In this document: positions 23,693-35,189 of the stretch, piece after piece
How positions within the stretch are numbered: the first letter of the stretch is position 1
Layout: the number at the start of each line of letters is the position of its first letter
Assembly (NCBI GenBank): GCA_014529385.2
Contig: CM043953.1
Span: 81,292,338 to 81,352,337 of the forward strand
DNA length: 60,000 nucleotides
Source: Adiantum capillus-veneris
Taxonomy: Eukaryota > Streptophyta > Polypodiopsida > Polypodiales > Pteridaceae
Reading direction: 5' to 3'
Notes under the pieces: model-generated
Database searches by the model: none
What the model was told of the DNA's origin: nothing
What the model saw: only the letters and a program-made list of their open reading frames with translations
Translations under genes and position numbers: made by a program

Positions 23693-26376
23693 AGTACGCC
23701 CACTTTCCCATGACTTAAGTCACTTTCTTCTTGGATGACACTAGGTATGTCCAAGGGTCTATGGACTTGGTGAGGTTGTTGTTGCGTAGGGAACACGGTG
23801 TCTGTAATCTGGATCTTCCTAGGTGCTGGTTCTAGATCCCTTTGGGTATCTTCTACCAAACTCCTTAATTGCTTGACTCGCTCAATCTCCTCTGTAGGGT
23901 TTGGGTAAGTTCCTATCTTCTTTTTGGATCCTGGCCATTATGGCTCATGAAGATCTTCCTTGTTGGTTTCTATGTTAGTGGTCGTTTTGGCCTCCATGGT
24001 TTCACCTGAATCAGAATCTTCTTCAGCGTCGTTCATATATACGGGGTCGTCACCAGTCCCTATGTTCATCTTTGAACTGGGGTCTGACTTTGCTGCTTTT
24101 TGCGATCTATTTCTTCGTGTTTTCTTCTTTTTCTGAGATTGGGCAATTGATGCTGTGTCTCTTTCCTCAAGAATATAATTTTGTTTTTGGAGCATCGATC
24201 ATGTGAGTACGTTTACTGGTACCACGGGTGTACTTGGTGATGGCTCCTCGGTAACTTCAATCGAGTTTAATGGCGTGATCTTCGGTGCATTTGGATTATT
24301 TGGACATTGGGCAATCAAATGATCTATGCCACATCGATTACACATGAGTATCGGCATTGTAGATGTACTCGCTTGATTGGTTTGTATTAGTGTGGCGTTC
24401 TTTTGTAGCCTAATAGGACACTCGGCTACACGATGTGGGCCTCCACACTCATAGCATTGAAGAGGTGGTCTCTTAGCAATGTAATTGATATTTTGGCCTC
24501 TTGCCGCAAGAGCGGCTACTTGATATACAGGTTTGACTTGTCCCCAATAGTCCTCCATGTAGTATTGTGGACTTTCTTCAAGCACATCCATCCCATAGGC
24601 GATATTAGGATCTATATCTTCCTCATAGCCTTCCAAACAATAAATAGATGACTCACAACCCACTTGATTCACAGAAGTGATTCTCGGATGTGGTGGTTGC
24701 GGTCCTAGCACTGGAGGTGGTAAGGGTGTTGTTTGAACAACATTTTGGGCCCTAGGGACCATGTGTTGTGCTGTTTGTTCAAGAGGTGGGGCCGGCATCA
24801 AGGCAGGCACTCGAGGTGTGTCTGTCCATGCTAAGGTTGGTCTATTGGCCATCACGCGCTTAAATACTATGCAATCCTTAGCTTGATGACCATACCTCCC
24901 ACATGCATTGCAGTTCCCATTGAATTTTACTCTAAAAGTAGGGCATTCACTGGTACTATGCGGTCCATAGAATACTGAGCACCATTGTTGCTCCCTTCTT
25001 GGATACATATGATTGCTTTGCAGAGCACGATTGTCTCTAAGACTCTCTTGAATAGCCTTGGTGAGATCTGCTAAAGTCATCTCAGATATCTTTGGCTCCT
25101 TAGCAATAGGCTTTAGGGTCATTGGCCGATGCCCTGATGCTTGCGAGCTAATAGATTTAGGCTCAACAGACACTCTTTCTCCTTGAATCATTAAATTATC
25201 CTCCAATTGGATCGCATTGGTGGTGACTTCTTCCCAAGTGGTGATACCTCTAATGACTAGGCCATTGTAGATATCCTGATGTCGTAATCCCCTAATGAAT
25301 CTATCCAGCAATTGGTTATTGTTGAAGCGCTCATTTGGATTACAACGAGAATTCAAACGCTTCAAGCGACTTATAAAGTCTCTCACCGACTCTCCTTCCT
25401 CTCGTTGGGCTTTCTGGAGCTGAGAGGCTACACCCCAAAGTACTCCCTCTCGTATGTATTCTTTTAAGAACAGTCTCCTAAGAGTAGGGTAAATTGTTTT
25501 TTCTTCCACCCTTAGGGTTCTATACCAATCCCCAACCTTTCCACTTAAGGTTAGGCTTAAAGCATTGCTCTTATGTAGGTCATTGTGTTCTCCTAGAGAA
25601 TCGCATATTTGTTCAAACACTTCGATATGCTTTCTCACATCCCCGTCTCCACTAAATTTTTGTGTGAGCTTGGATATTTGTACTGCCTTACTTCTAGGAT
25701 CTCTATCAGGCGTGTTACACATATTCTCAGCAATAGATCGACCAATAGCTTTAGCAAATGTTGCCAAGTCACCTAAGTGAGCAGGCACCGTGGGTGAAGG
25801 TGCTCCAGAGACTACATGTGGAGTAGGTATTGGCATTGGGCTTGGCGTATAGGAAGCCCTTGGGTTCCACGTTGGGTACGATGTTGTGCCATGTGGTGGT
25901 CCATAGTTCATATGGGTGGCCCTAGGCATAGCAGACGTCGGATGTGACATGCTAATGCTAGCCGGTATAGTCCCATGGAAATAAGAACTTGTGTATTGTG
26001 GTTGTGGAGCATAGGTAGTTGAAACAATGGGAGGGGTAGAGACTACATGAGTGTGATGACCCATAGGTGCATACGATTGGTACACACTTGTAGGTACTGT
26101 TGCAGGCATTGAGCTACCATGTAGTGGTGCTTTACTAACAAATGAGGTCCATGGCGTGCTTCTCGGCATGCCCATCATTGGGGTAGGCATGGTAGCCGTG
26201 GTGTCATCAAGGGAAAGATGAGCTAGACTTGGAAAAGTAAAGCTATCACTTGTGGGCTCAGATTGCATTGAGACCCCTAGCAAAACAACATATGGGGGAT
26301 CGATCGGACTCATTGGGGGAGTCTCCATTTGTGATAGAGTGGGTTGTTTCCCTTTGCCCGTGTCTAAAAATCGCAT
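23693..26376 (-). pseudogene. G-b Gag main part (gypsy type, zinc knuckles)
   Basis: One frame runs from 26376 to about 23693 with only two stops (TGA 24199-24201, TAA 23938-23940). The first 210 residues are Pro/Thr/Ser/His-rich. The Ty3-type Gag domain follows at roughly residues 225-400 (KFSGDGDVRKHIEVFEQICD, WYRTLRVEEKTIYPTLRRLF, REEGESVRDFISRLKRLNSR). Then come four knuckle-like motifs: CSVFYGPHSTSEC (second Cys is Phe), CNACGRYGHQAKDC (canonical), CYECGGPHRVAEC and CNRCGIDHLIAQC (one residue shorter than canonical between Cys2 and His). A Lys/Arg-rich segment (QKKKKTRRNRSQKA) lies after the TGA. Confidence 0.8.
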
Positions 26377-26409
26377 AGGACCCGTCGAAGGTATGTTTAT
26401 TCCTCGATT

Positions 26410-27138
26410 TTACCTCTCGAACTGGATAATCCTATGGATGACATTGCAGATCATGTGTTGTTGTTCCTCCAAACTAGTGGCACTAGATGTGGATTGTACA
26501 ACTTCTAACCAACCCACATGGTATGTGTAGCCCATGTATAGGTCGGTCAAAGTCTCCGTGTGTAGGTCATATTCCCAATTTTCATTGAGAAATACCCCGT
26601 CCAAACTTGGTGTACTAGAGGGTTGCCGTGAGGTGGATGCAATGTTGCTTCCCGTGTTTTGACTTTTAGTCACCGTTACCTTAGAGGCGACTTTGGAAGG
26701 TGGTAGCTCGGTAGGGCCCTCATTAAATGAGGTAGGTAGAATGTCCACGTGGACACTCTGAGGGAGTATGGGGTCTACAGGAGATGTGAATGGTGATTCT
26801 ACTTCCCCACCCCCTTCGTTTACTTCACTAGCCGTAGGTTCAAAGCGCGTAGCTCTACTAAAAGTTTCCATCAAACGGTTAAAAACACTAGTTCCAGGTT
26901 GTTGGGCCCAGCTAGGCATGGTTTCATTTGTTCCCCCGGGGCTTTGTGTAAGATGCTCTTCCATAATATCGTAGTTAGAGGAAGAGTCGCTAGCCGCTAT
27001 ATTTGGGTCTTGGGTTGCACTACCTTGGGTCCCCGTCGAGGGCGTAGACCCTAGCGTGGAAGGATAGTGAGTACCCCCGTAAATCGAAGCACTAGCTAGT
27101 TGTTCGGACTCTAGCACACGACCAGAGCGTAGATACAT
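26410..27138 (-). pseudogene. G-b Gag N-terminal part
   Basis: MYLRSGRVLE opens the protein; this LRSGR start is common in plant gypsy gags. The frame is the same as the main Gag at 26376. The TAA at 26410-26412 corresponds to a CAA codon in copy G-c (about 40047), so it is a point lesion in a once continuous Gag of over 1,000 residues. The region is Ser/Thr-rich with a C-terminal segment (ENWEYDLHTETLTDLYMGY) conserved in G-c. Confidence 0.8.
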
Positions 27139-27943
27139 GTGCTTTGGGTGCCCTACAAGTGTCGGTAAGTACCCTCAAAGGTTACTTGCTTTGTTTTGTG
27201 GGTGTTTTGCACCCCGTTTTCTACTTGATTTTTTCTTGTTTTTGATGTTTTTTTAATGTTTGATTTTTTTTTAATTATTGAAGTGTGTGATAGCTCAAAA
27301 CGAGCGTATCACTTAAAGAGTCGCTGTGTGCTTTACAGCACAATTTTCAGGCATCTGATGTTCCGTTGATCCTCAAAAATCAATTTTTAGCTATGTGTGA
27401 AGCTAAAATTCGTTTTTTTTAAAGGCGACTGAGGCCTAGGCCTGAGCGTGAGCTTGGGCTTGGGTCTGGGAGATATTGCCGATCCCGGTCCTACCTTTAA
27501 ATTTTTTAAATTTTTTTAAATTTTTAAAATTTTTAAAATTTTTAAATTTTTTTAAAGGATAAGGCCGCCGCGGCCTGCGCGAGAGCACACACACACTCTC
27601 TCTACCTACTTCTAAATAATACACCTACTCTTACACACTAACAAACTCTATTAACTCTCACTAATCTACTTCCTACTTACTGTACACAGAAAACTAACTA
27701 CCTTAATACACAGAGAATAAACACAGAACCTTTGAAATCTCTATTAACAAAGAAAACTAACTACCTTAATACACAGAGAATAAACACAGAACCTTTGAAA
27801 ACTCCATTAATAAAAAAAACACACAGTATAACACCAAATCCCTCTTCTCAACACACACACACACACTCCTTCCCTACCTTTCCTATAATTGAAATTGCAC
27901 CACGGAGAAGCACAGAGTGCTACTCGAGCTTCATGTATGGCAC
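27139..27943 (-). other. G-b leader with conserved element and repeats
   Basis: GATAGCTCAAAACGAGCGT (27289-27307) is identical in the G-c leader at 41072-41090, followed in both by GCTTTACAGC. This small island in otherwise diverged DNA could be a packaging or dimerisation signal. 27495-27560 is a run of A and T blocks. A 64-bp unit (CTAACTACCTTAATACACAG...) is tandemly duplicated at 27690-27801. Confidence 0.7.
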
Positions 27944-27961
27944 TCCCCGGCAACGGCGCCA
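27944..27961 (-). other. Primer-binding site of G-b (tRNA-Asp)
   Basis: The plus strand reads TCCCCGGCAACGGCGCCA, the 3' end of plant tRNA-Asp(GUC) including CCA. The minus strand is therefore an 18-nt perfect complement, four bases inside the LTR. Confidence 0.9.
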
Positions 27962-27965
27962 AAAA

Positions 27966-28538
27966 TGTGCGCGTATGTCGCACGTGTCAATGCAAGGAAC
28001 TTGCCGATACACCGTGTGCGAGCCACAAATGGCTCCAAGCACACAACAAGCCTGTGTCACTCACCGCTCTACGCTTGCTTCGTGGAGGATTCCTCGCCGC
28101 GAAGAAGAAGGAGACGCCGCTACGCCGCGCTCAACCCCTTCATCACCGTTGTGCCTTCGTAATGCTCGATCGCCCACACTCTCTCTCTCTCTCTCTCTCA
28201 CACATACACACACACAAGGAGGTGAAGAAGAAGAAGATGGAGATGGAGATGGAGCAAGAGCACTCTTCTATTGCACAAATGAGAGAATGAGTGAATTTTA
28301 GGTTTAGTTGACTTTTATATGAGCTTGCCCCATTCACACTTGGGCGCCCATGCTTAGCCAACTAATCCCTTGAATGTTCCAGTTAGAGTGCGCCTCTCAT
28401 CGGCGATCAGTCTTACCCTTTTCCTATTGGACCGACAAGCGTGGTACCTGACTCTACCAAATAAATAATACAATGTCCGCCGTAGGTTAGAACGTTCGTC
28501 GTAGGTGATAGGGTGTCCATGAGCCGTGAGGGTTAACA
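27966..28538 (-). repeat. 5' LTR of G-b
   Basis: 573 bp, TGTTAAC to GCGCACA on the minus strand. Its outer edge abuts TTCAT (28539-28543) and the copia A integrase. Confidence 0.95.
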
Positions 28539-28544
28539 TTCATG

Positions 28545-30074
28545 CTCACAAATCTGACATCTCTACTGACATAAACTTGTCTTGTCGTAGGATCATAGCA
28601 CTTGTAACCTTTCTTTTCAACTGGATAGCCCAAGAATATACACTTCACTGCCTTTGGCTCCATCTTCTTTCTTGCTTCATTTGGCACATGAACATAGCAA
28701 ACACATCCAAAAACTTTCATATAAGAAACTGTTGGCTTGATCCCATAAAGTCTCTCATAAGGTGAAATTTCATGAATGGCAGATGTTGGTGTTTGATTCA
28801 TAATGTGTACTGCCGTATGAACTGCTTCAGCCCAACATGTTAATGGCATATTCATCTCATTCATCATGGCTCTTGCAATCTCTGCTATGACTCTATTCTT
28901 TCTCTCAGCAACTCCATTTTGTTGTGGTGTGTATCTGCAAGTAATCTGTCTTCTTATGCCTTGTTCACGTAAGTAATCATCAAAACTGTGTGACATGTAC
29001 TCTCCCCCTCCATCTGTACGTAGGCATTTAATAACCATTCTCTTTCTCAACCATAACTTTGAACTCCAAGAATACCTCAAATGCCTCTGACTTTGCCTTT
29101 AGAAAGTAAACCCATGTCATTCTGCTGTAATCATCCATGAATGTGATAAAATATCGACAACCATTCGGCGTAGCATGATCACAAGGTCCCCAAATATTTG
29201 AATTAACAATTTCCAAAGGACTCTGGCTAATTCTCCCCCTCTTTGGAAATGGTAAACGAGATTGCTTTCCAAATTGACAAGCTTCACAAACATGATCAAA
29301 ATTCAATCTGCCAAACTTTGGTAATCCACGTACAATTTGATTTGATTGCATATGCTTTAGTCTTCTAAAATTGACATGACCAATCCTCTGATGCCATAAC
29401 TCTGCCCAATCATCTTGAGTGACTAATTTGTTTGCATACATACCACTGTGTAAACATGGATCTCCATCTTCCAATGAGAACAAGCGACCTTTCTTTCTTC
29501 CACGTGCCAATATCTTGCCTGGCCTGCCTTTGTGACACTCCTCTATGAAACAGCCATAACGATTAAAACGGACTTGCAACCCTTGATCTGTCATCTGTCC
29601 AACTGATTCTAAATTCTTTGTGATTGAAGGCACATATAGAATATCTCCCAATGTGTTGTATGTCCCGTCTTCTTCTAGCAATGGAGCTGAACCAACATGT
29701 GTAATCCGATGCATAGTATCATCACATGTAGCAACAAACTCATCCTCTTCTAACTTTTCTTTTCTGTCAAACCATTCACCATGATATGTCATATGATTTG
29801 TGGCACCACTATCTAAATACCAATCATCTGTATGATGTGGCTCCACCATGCTTCCAACAACATGCTCCATAGGAAATAAATGTCCACTTGATCTATTGTC
29901 ATATATATTTTGATCATGAGGATTGTATTCAGCAAAGTTTCCTCCATGTCTGCCATAACCTCGGCCTCTTCCACCACGATCACGATTTTGATTGAGCCTT
30001 GTGTAACATTCTCTTTCAAAGTGACCAAAAATGCCACATCTGTTACAATATCCATCTCTTTGAGGATGTACAAA
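28545..30074 (-). pseudogene. A zinc knuckle, protease and integrase
   Basis: The knuckle CNRCGIFGHFEREC lies at about 30020-30060. Protease DWYLDSGATNHMT (about 29810) keeps the catalytic Asp. GAG-pre-integrase is LWHQRIGHVNFRRLKHM. Integrase has CEACQFGKQSRLPF, IVNSNIWGPCDHATPNG (family HSDICGP; the first catalytic Asp reads Asn), FMDDYSRMTWVYF, then after a frameshift near 29050 LRTDGGGEYMSHSF and PQQNGVAERKNR. The C-terminal EAVHTAVHIMNQ and VYVSRDVRF blocks follow. G-b is inserted right after the last block, with a further frame change at the junction. Confidence 0.85.
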
Positions 30075-30900
30075 TCATCCACCTCCACGTCCACGAGGTC
30101 GGGCTCTCCCCTTGCCTCTTTGGCTATAATCATTGTAACTTTGACTTTGTTGGTTTTGCCATTGACCTCTTCCAGCATTGTTTCCACGACCATAGTTTCC
30201 TCTTCCACCTCTATTGTTTCCACGACCTCTAGAGTAAAAAACCCGATCTCTAGAATTGTTATTTGATGTAGAAGGACCTGACTTGCCTAACTTCACCTCT
30301 TCTTGCAAACAAAGGTTTACTAACTCTTCAAAATCAGGCATGTGGCTTCGAACAGATATAGATGTATCCAATGACTTGTATTCCGGTCCCAAACCATTCA
30401 ATGTCACTGAAATTAAGTCATCATCTGGAACTTCAACATTAATGCTCGCAAGATCTTCCTGTATTTGCTTTATCTCTGTTACATAATTTGATATGGATCT
30501 ATTTCCTCGCCATACACAATGTAACCTTTGCTTCAAGTGAACTTTTCGTGGTTCTGTATTGGAGCTGTTCATTCTTGCTAGTATCTCCCATCCTTCCTTT
30601 GGAGATTAAGCCTTCTTCACATGTGGTATAAAGAAGTCATTAATGCATAGTGAAATCCAATGCATCACTTTCCTTGAATTCTCAATCCACTTCTTGTAAG
30701 CTTCTACTCCTGCTTGCCATGTTTTATGTGCTTTAACATTCTCTCTATTTGGTTCCAAACCAACCTCGGGACAATCTTGTTCTCCTGTAATGTAATCCCA
30801 TAAACCTTTGCCCATGATTAAGTTCTCCATCTTGTAAGACCATATGCTGTAGTTCTCTCTGGTCAGCTTCTCTCCAACAATCTATGTGACTTGAGTTGAA
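30075..30900 (-). pseudogene. A Gag
   Basis: MENLIMGKGLWDYITGEQ at 30830 corresponds to the start of the copia Gag core. The central part (RNRSISNYVTEIKQIQEDLA style helices, SVTLNGLGPEYKSL) is followed by a Gly/Arg-rich tail (RGRGNNRGGRGNYGRGN) before the knuckle. In-frame stops TAA 30606-30608 and TGA 30075-30077 interrupt a frame otherwise continuous into protease. The N-terminus above 30830 is unclear. Confidence 0.8.
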
Positions 30901-31801
30901 CTTTTTGCCATCTTCACTCTCTCAATTTCTTCCAAAGGATTTTGACCAAATTTCGGCAGAGTTTTGTTTGTATTTGGACAATATCTCAAGTGACAATCTC
31001 AACCAAAGTGCTCGTAAACACTGACAAAAAATCTCTCACTACCAAGGGAAAATCCACTGACTCACTTTGCCACAGACTGACTCAATAGTATGCATAAATA
31101 CTCTAAAACAATGTCCACATGGACCTGTATGAAAATGCAATCCATACGCTGTCCTGTACCACATATCCATACATCCACCTTCTTCCCATAGTCGTAGACG
31201 ACATATGAGGTCTTTCGCGGGGCCAGTCGGGGGGTTCGCTCCAATACCTAATCCACCTTGCCAAGGTACCAAAGCTCCCAAGGCAAGGCTTCAAAAAACC
31301 TCACTCGACCCTCACAAAGGCTGCAGTTTTCCAAAATACATTAACCGCATATCCATACATAACCACAAAGTACTCAATCTGACAATATAACCGCCTCAAC
31401 TTCTTCCCACAACCTTTCTTACATAGGCGGCTGTCCATAACGGACCCACAACAACCAAACATAATCTTCGATAACACAATATCATGATGCAAAAGCTCTA
31501 TGTCGCTCTCCAAACCCTGTGTAAATGCTGAATTCTTCACCTGTAACCTGTAAATCTACTGCCAAGTGCAAAACTGGACATCTCCTACGCTTGTGTGAAC
31601 TGGCTGTTTGCTACAGATAATTACAGATTTTGGAAAATTTGAGTATGCCAATGCGTCCGGAATGCCCAAAAACATGAAGATAGACTCCTGGATCACTGTA
31701 TTCCGAGTTCGTGTGAGAGAGTTATGACAAAAAAACCTCTCGTTTTTGCTGTTTTCCAGAGCTGCGGAAATCTGTGTATTGACTGTAGCTCCTTAAACTG
31801 A
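30901..31801 (-). other. A leader region
   Basis: About 900 bp between primer site and Gag. The weak open frames have no recognised domain. Confidence 0.5.
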
Positions 31802-31813
31802 GCTCTGATACCA
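31802..31813 (-). other. Primer-binding site of A (initiator tRNA-Met)
   Basis: The minus strand reads TGGTATCAGAGC three bases inside the 5' LTR. Confidence 0.9.
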
Positions 31814-31816
31814 CTT

Positions 31817-32051
31817 TGTAGAGTGCGCAGGTGATGTAGAAGGTAGGAAAGAAGACTACACACACACACACTAACACATATTGAGACACACACACACACA
31901 CAATCGTTACCCTTCAGCAGCCATTCAACGTGCTGCTCTCCTCTTCTTCTTCTTTGAACTATTATCCAAAGTATATTTACAACATAGTATAGTCAGTGTC
32001 CGGCCGCCCATAGCACAACAGACATATTCTTTAACATCATATTCTTTAACA
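31817..32051 (-). repeat. 5' LTR of A
   Basis: 235 bp, partner of 18104-18334. The outer edge is followed by the target duplication GCTTA. Confidence 0.95.
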
Positions 32052-32099
32052 GCTTATTCTTCTATAGTAAAGGAAGAATTGTCATTCCTAAGGTAGTAG

Positions 32100-32317
32100 T
32101 GTTACCATATATGTGGTAGTGATGTGTGTGAACACACTTCGGACTGTCAGGGCATTTTTTTCCCTCACTAGGAGATTTTTTTCCCCTGCTCTTTGTATAT
32201 GCACCAATCATAACTTATCTTTATATTGTGCACTAAGAAATAAACTCTTTGTTGTGCCCCTTGGGCTTCTTCTCTTCTTTAAGTTGTGTGTGCATCCTTG
32301 CAACTCTAATTCCAACA
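32100..32317 (+). repeat. 5' LTR of B' and degraded primer site
   Basis: 218 bp from TGTTACCATATA to AATTCCAACA, homologous to the B LTR. The primer site at 32320-32331 reads TGTTATCAAAGC, two changes from TGGTATCAGAGC. Confidence 0.85.
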
Positions 32318-32680
32318 AGTGTTATCAAAGCAAGCTACATCCTCTTGAGTGTGGGTGTCGCCGTCACCAACACCCACTTGCTCACTTTCTCCAGTTTGGG
32401 TGAGCTTTGGTGAGCTTCAGCAGTTTGATTAATACTTTGGGCAAGCATACAAAGCTTGGTTTGCTCAGAATTTTGATTTGGGCTCATTTTGGCCTCCATT
32501 TCCACTACCAATAGTACTACATAGGCAATTTTATCCTTTTGTGCAAAAAAAAAATTTAGTGCAATTTTTCATAGAATAGGTTTCTTACGGTCCTCTTTGG
32601 GTTGTGCTATATAGTGCATGTTAGCTCTACTTCATTTTCCTCTTTTTGGGCAGTCTTCACATTTGGTGCAGTCACTCACC

Positions 32681-33470
32681 ATGGCTAACAACATAGATGT
32701 TTTCAAGAAGTTTGTTGATGAAGATAAAATAAATGGGGATAACTACCCACTGTGGGCTTACATGATGACACAGGTTCTTGTGTTAGAGGGCGTTTGAATG
32801 TTGTGCAAGGCATTGATGTATATCCACCTTCTGTGGATATATGTTCTATTGAGGATGTTGCAGGTTCTGGTAATTTTGTTGCTACTAGAGTTGCTTTACA
32901 TATGGCTGAGCAGTCTCGTTGGGATATTAGAGATGCACAAGCTTATGCATTGATTACATTATCTGTGAAGAACACTATTACTCCTCATGTTTGCTAAGTA
33001 AAATTAGCAAAACATGGTTGGGATACTTTGACTGATCTTTATACAAGTCACAATGAGGCTAAAGTTACATTGTTGCGTAAAGAGTTGGAGTCGAAGATTA
33101 TGCAAGTGAAAGATGACATGGAAACTTTTCATATTGGTATCAAGGATATTAATGAGCAATTCATTTCTATAGATGGTCATTTCTGACAATCCACTTGTGC
33201 AGATTGCTCTCGATGCATTACCAGACTCTTACCAAAATTTTGCTAGTACAGATATATGACCCAAGGAAACCCTCAAGATGTTTGATGAATTATGCACATT
33301 GCTATTGCAAGAGTACCTTTCAAGAAGAACAAGGCTAAATAGCATGCAATTGAAAAGAATTTTGTTGTTGCTCAAAGTAAAGGTGGTAATAGCAATGTAG
33401 CCACTTCTCATGGTTCATCATCAATGAATAGCAAATCACTTGTTTCTAATGCTTCCACTAACTAGCAACA
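32681..33470 (+). pseudogene. B' Gag remnant
   Basis: ATGGCTAACAAC opens MANNIDVFKKFVDED, matching B Gag. Frame changes near 32790, a stop at 32996 and others further on break it. Blocks GIDVYPPSVD and SRWDIRDAQAYALITLSVKN align with B. Confidence 0.8.
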
Positions 33471-33508
33471 CCTCATCTTAGACTTCTATTGAAAAAGGCA
33501 AGAAGAAG

Positions 33509-34084
33509 ATGTGTTTCCATTATTGCAAGGCTAATGATCACTTGATAAAGCAATGTCCTAAGTTAAAGGCAAAAGAGGCCAAGAAGAAAGAGGTTGGATC
33601 CACTACAAGTGTAGCTATTGTAGAATCTTATGGGAATGGATATTGTGACGTTGATGTAGATGCAGAGTGGGCATTCAGTGCAAAGTTTACTTATGATCCT
33701 TTTGTCCATGATGCATGTATGCTAGTTGTTACAGATTCACATGTGTGGTACTTTGATACTTGTGCTACAAAGCACATTACTTCACATTGTGACTTGTTCA
33801 CTGCTCTTGAGTCCCTCATGGGAATACAGTCACTTGCCTCTTTTCTGCTCAAGGAAGTTGGAAAGATTGTGCTAATTAATGTGAATGGCAGTTCTTTCAC
33901 ACTTGTTGATGCATTGTACGTACCAAGGATAAAAAAGAACCTTTTGTTTGTATTTTCACTAGCAAGCCTTGGTCTTGTTGTCGAATTTGTGGATGACAGA
34001 TGTACAATTCATGATCTCAATTTCGGTGATGGAATAGTTGCATTTGGAATTTTGTGTCGTGGGTTGTATAAGCTCACTTTGTAG
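33509..34084 (+). pseudogene. B' zinc knuckle and protease
   Basis: CFHYCKANDHLIKQC is a canonical CCHC knuckle. The protease motif is WYFDTCATKHIT, with Thr-Cys in place of Ser-Gly. The frame ends at the RGLYKLTL block by a TAG where B continues. Confidence 0.8.
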
Positions 34085-34126
34085 GACAAGTGTGGGCAAA
34101 ATTTTGCAAATGCAGTTTTGGTTTGA

Positions 34127-35049
34127 ATGACTATTTTAGATGCAAAATTTTGGCATGCAGGTTTTGGGCATCTAAATTTTGCTAGTTTGCTACGTTTGCA
34201 AAAATTTGATATGGTTGCTTTTTTATTGCCTCTTGAAGCACCTTTTAAGCATGTTTATGAAGGTTGTATTCTGGGTAAGATTCATTTTTCAAAGTTTCCA
34301 AAGGATGGTTCAATATAGTCTATCTGTAGGTTGCAACTTGTGCATAGTGATGTTTGTGGGCCTATGCAAACTCCATCATTAGGCAACAACCTATACTTCA
34401 TGACTTTCATTGATGATTACTACACGCATGCATGGGTGTATCTGCTTAAGGCTAAGTCTGAAGTGTTCATTTGCTTCAATAAATTTTTGGCTACAGATGA
34501 AAATGTCTCTATATGTACTATGGACACCCTTCGTTCAGATAAAGGGTGGGAGTACATATCTCATGAGTTGAATGCATTTCTAGCTAATCATGGAATAAAA
34601 CACCAATGTACAATGTTGTATATACCTCAACAAAATGGTGTTGCTGAAAGAAAAAACAGGTTGCTTACAGAGATGGCATAATGTATGGTCAAGAGTCAAG
34701 CTTTTCCACATTTGTTTTGGCTTGAGGCTATCGTGTGTGCTATTTGTGTACTTAATAGTGTCCTACCAAAACATTGTCCTTATGAAGCATAACATGATAA
34801 GAAGCCATATATTAACCATGTGCACATTTTGGTTGTTTAGCTTATGCTTTGGTGCCACAAATGCAACACCAAAAATTGAGTGATAATGCATTTAAATGCA
34901 TTTTTGTTGGTTACGATACTGAAAGCAAAGGCTATAGGTTATACCATCCCCAAACAAAACATATATTGGTTGCACAAGATGTTGAGTTTGTGGAAGATGT
35001 TGTTCAACCTTTATTATCATGTACCAGAGATAGTAATGTAAGCTCATAG
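34127..35049 (+). pseudogene. B' integrase
   Basis: FWHAGFGHLNFASLL, then LVHSDVCGPMQTPS, FIDDYYTHAWVYL, LRSDKGWEYISHEL (Gly-Gly to Gly-Trp) and PQQNGVAERKNR. Stops after 34318 and 34681. The C-terminal block FKCIFVGYDTESKGYRLYHP is at about 34890. Confidence 0.8.
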
Positions 35050-35189
35050 GAAATTTATGACACTTTTCTCCCTCTTTTCTATGGTGGAAACTTGGATGTA
35101 AACAACCTATGGGGGTTTCTAAAAATGTTTTGGACCAGCCTAATGCAGATGTACATGATGTACTTGATGTGAAAAGGGCTGAGAATGAG

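Larger units (their letters stand above)
19718..28538 (-). mobile_element. Family-G LTR retrotransposon G-b, gag-protease only
   Basis: This 8.8-kb element has two LTRs, a tRNA-Asp primer site, a purine tract and a TTCAT target duplication. The interior codes for Gag with several zinc knuckles and an aspartic protease with a long C-terminal tail, then 1.6 kb of noncoding DNA. No RT, RNase H or integrase motif was found in any frame of the internal region. The Gag is of Ty3/gypsy type. The LTRs are about 98% identical, so insertion was fairly recent, yet the coding frame has at least three stops and a frameshift. Confidence 0.9.
18104..32051 (-). mobile_element. Copia element A, complete ends, interrupted by G-b
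   Basis: LTRs at 18104-18334 and 31817-32051 are flanked by perfect target duplications GCTTA (18099-18103 and 32052-32056). Removing the 8.8-kb G-b insertion leaves about 5.1 kb, a normal copia size. The 3' purine tract is TTGAGGGGGAG. The coding region has several stops and has lost the RT core, so it is dead. Confidence 0.95.

Noticed and set aside
27917-28301. Arg-rich and Leu-Ser frames in the G-b LTR
   Set aside because: Also present in the 3' LTR with frame differences; LTR sequence with microsatellites, not a gene.
31039-31294. Frames in the copia A leader as a gene
   Set aside because: Three overlapping frames, none with a domain; consistent with leader DNA.
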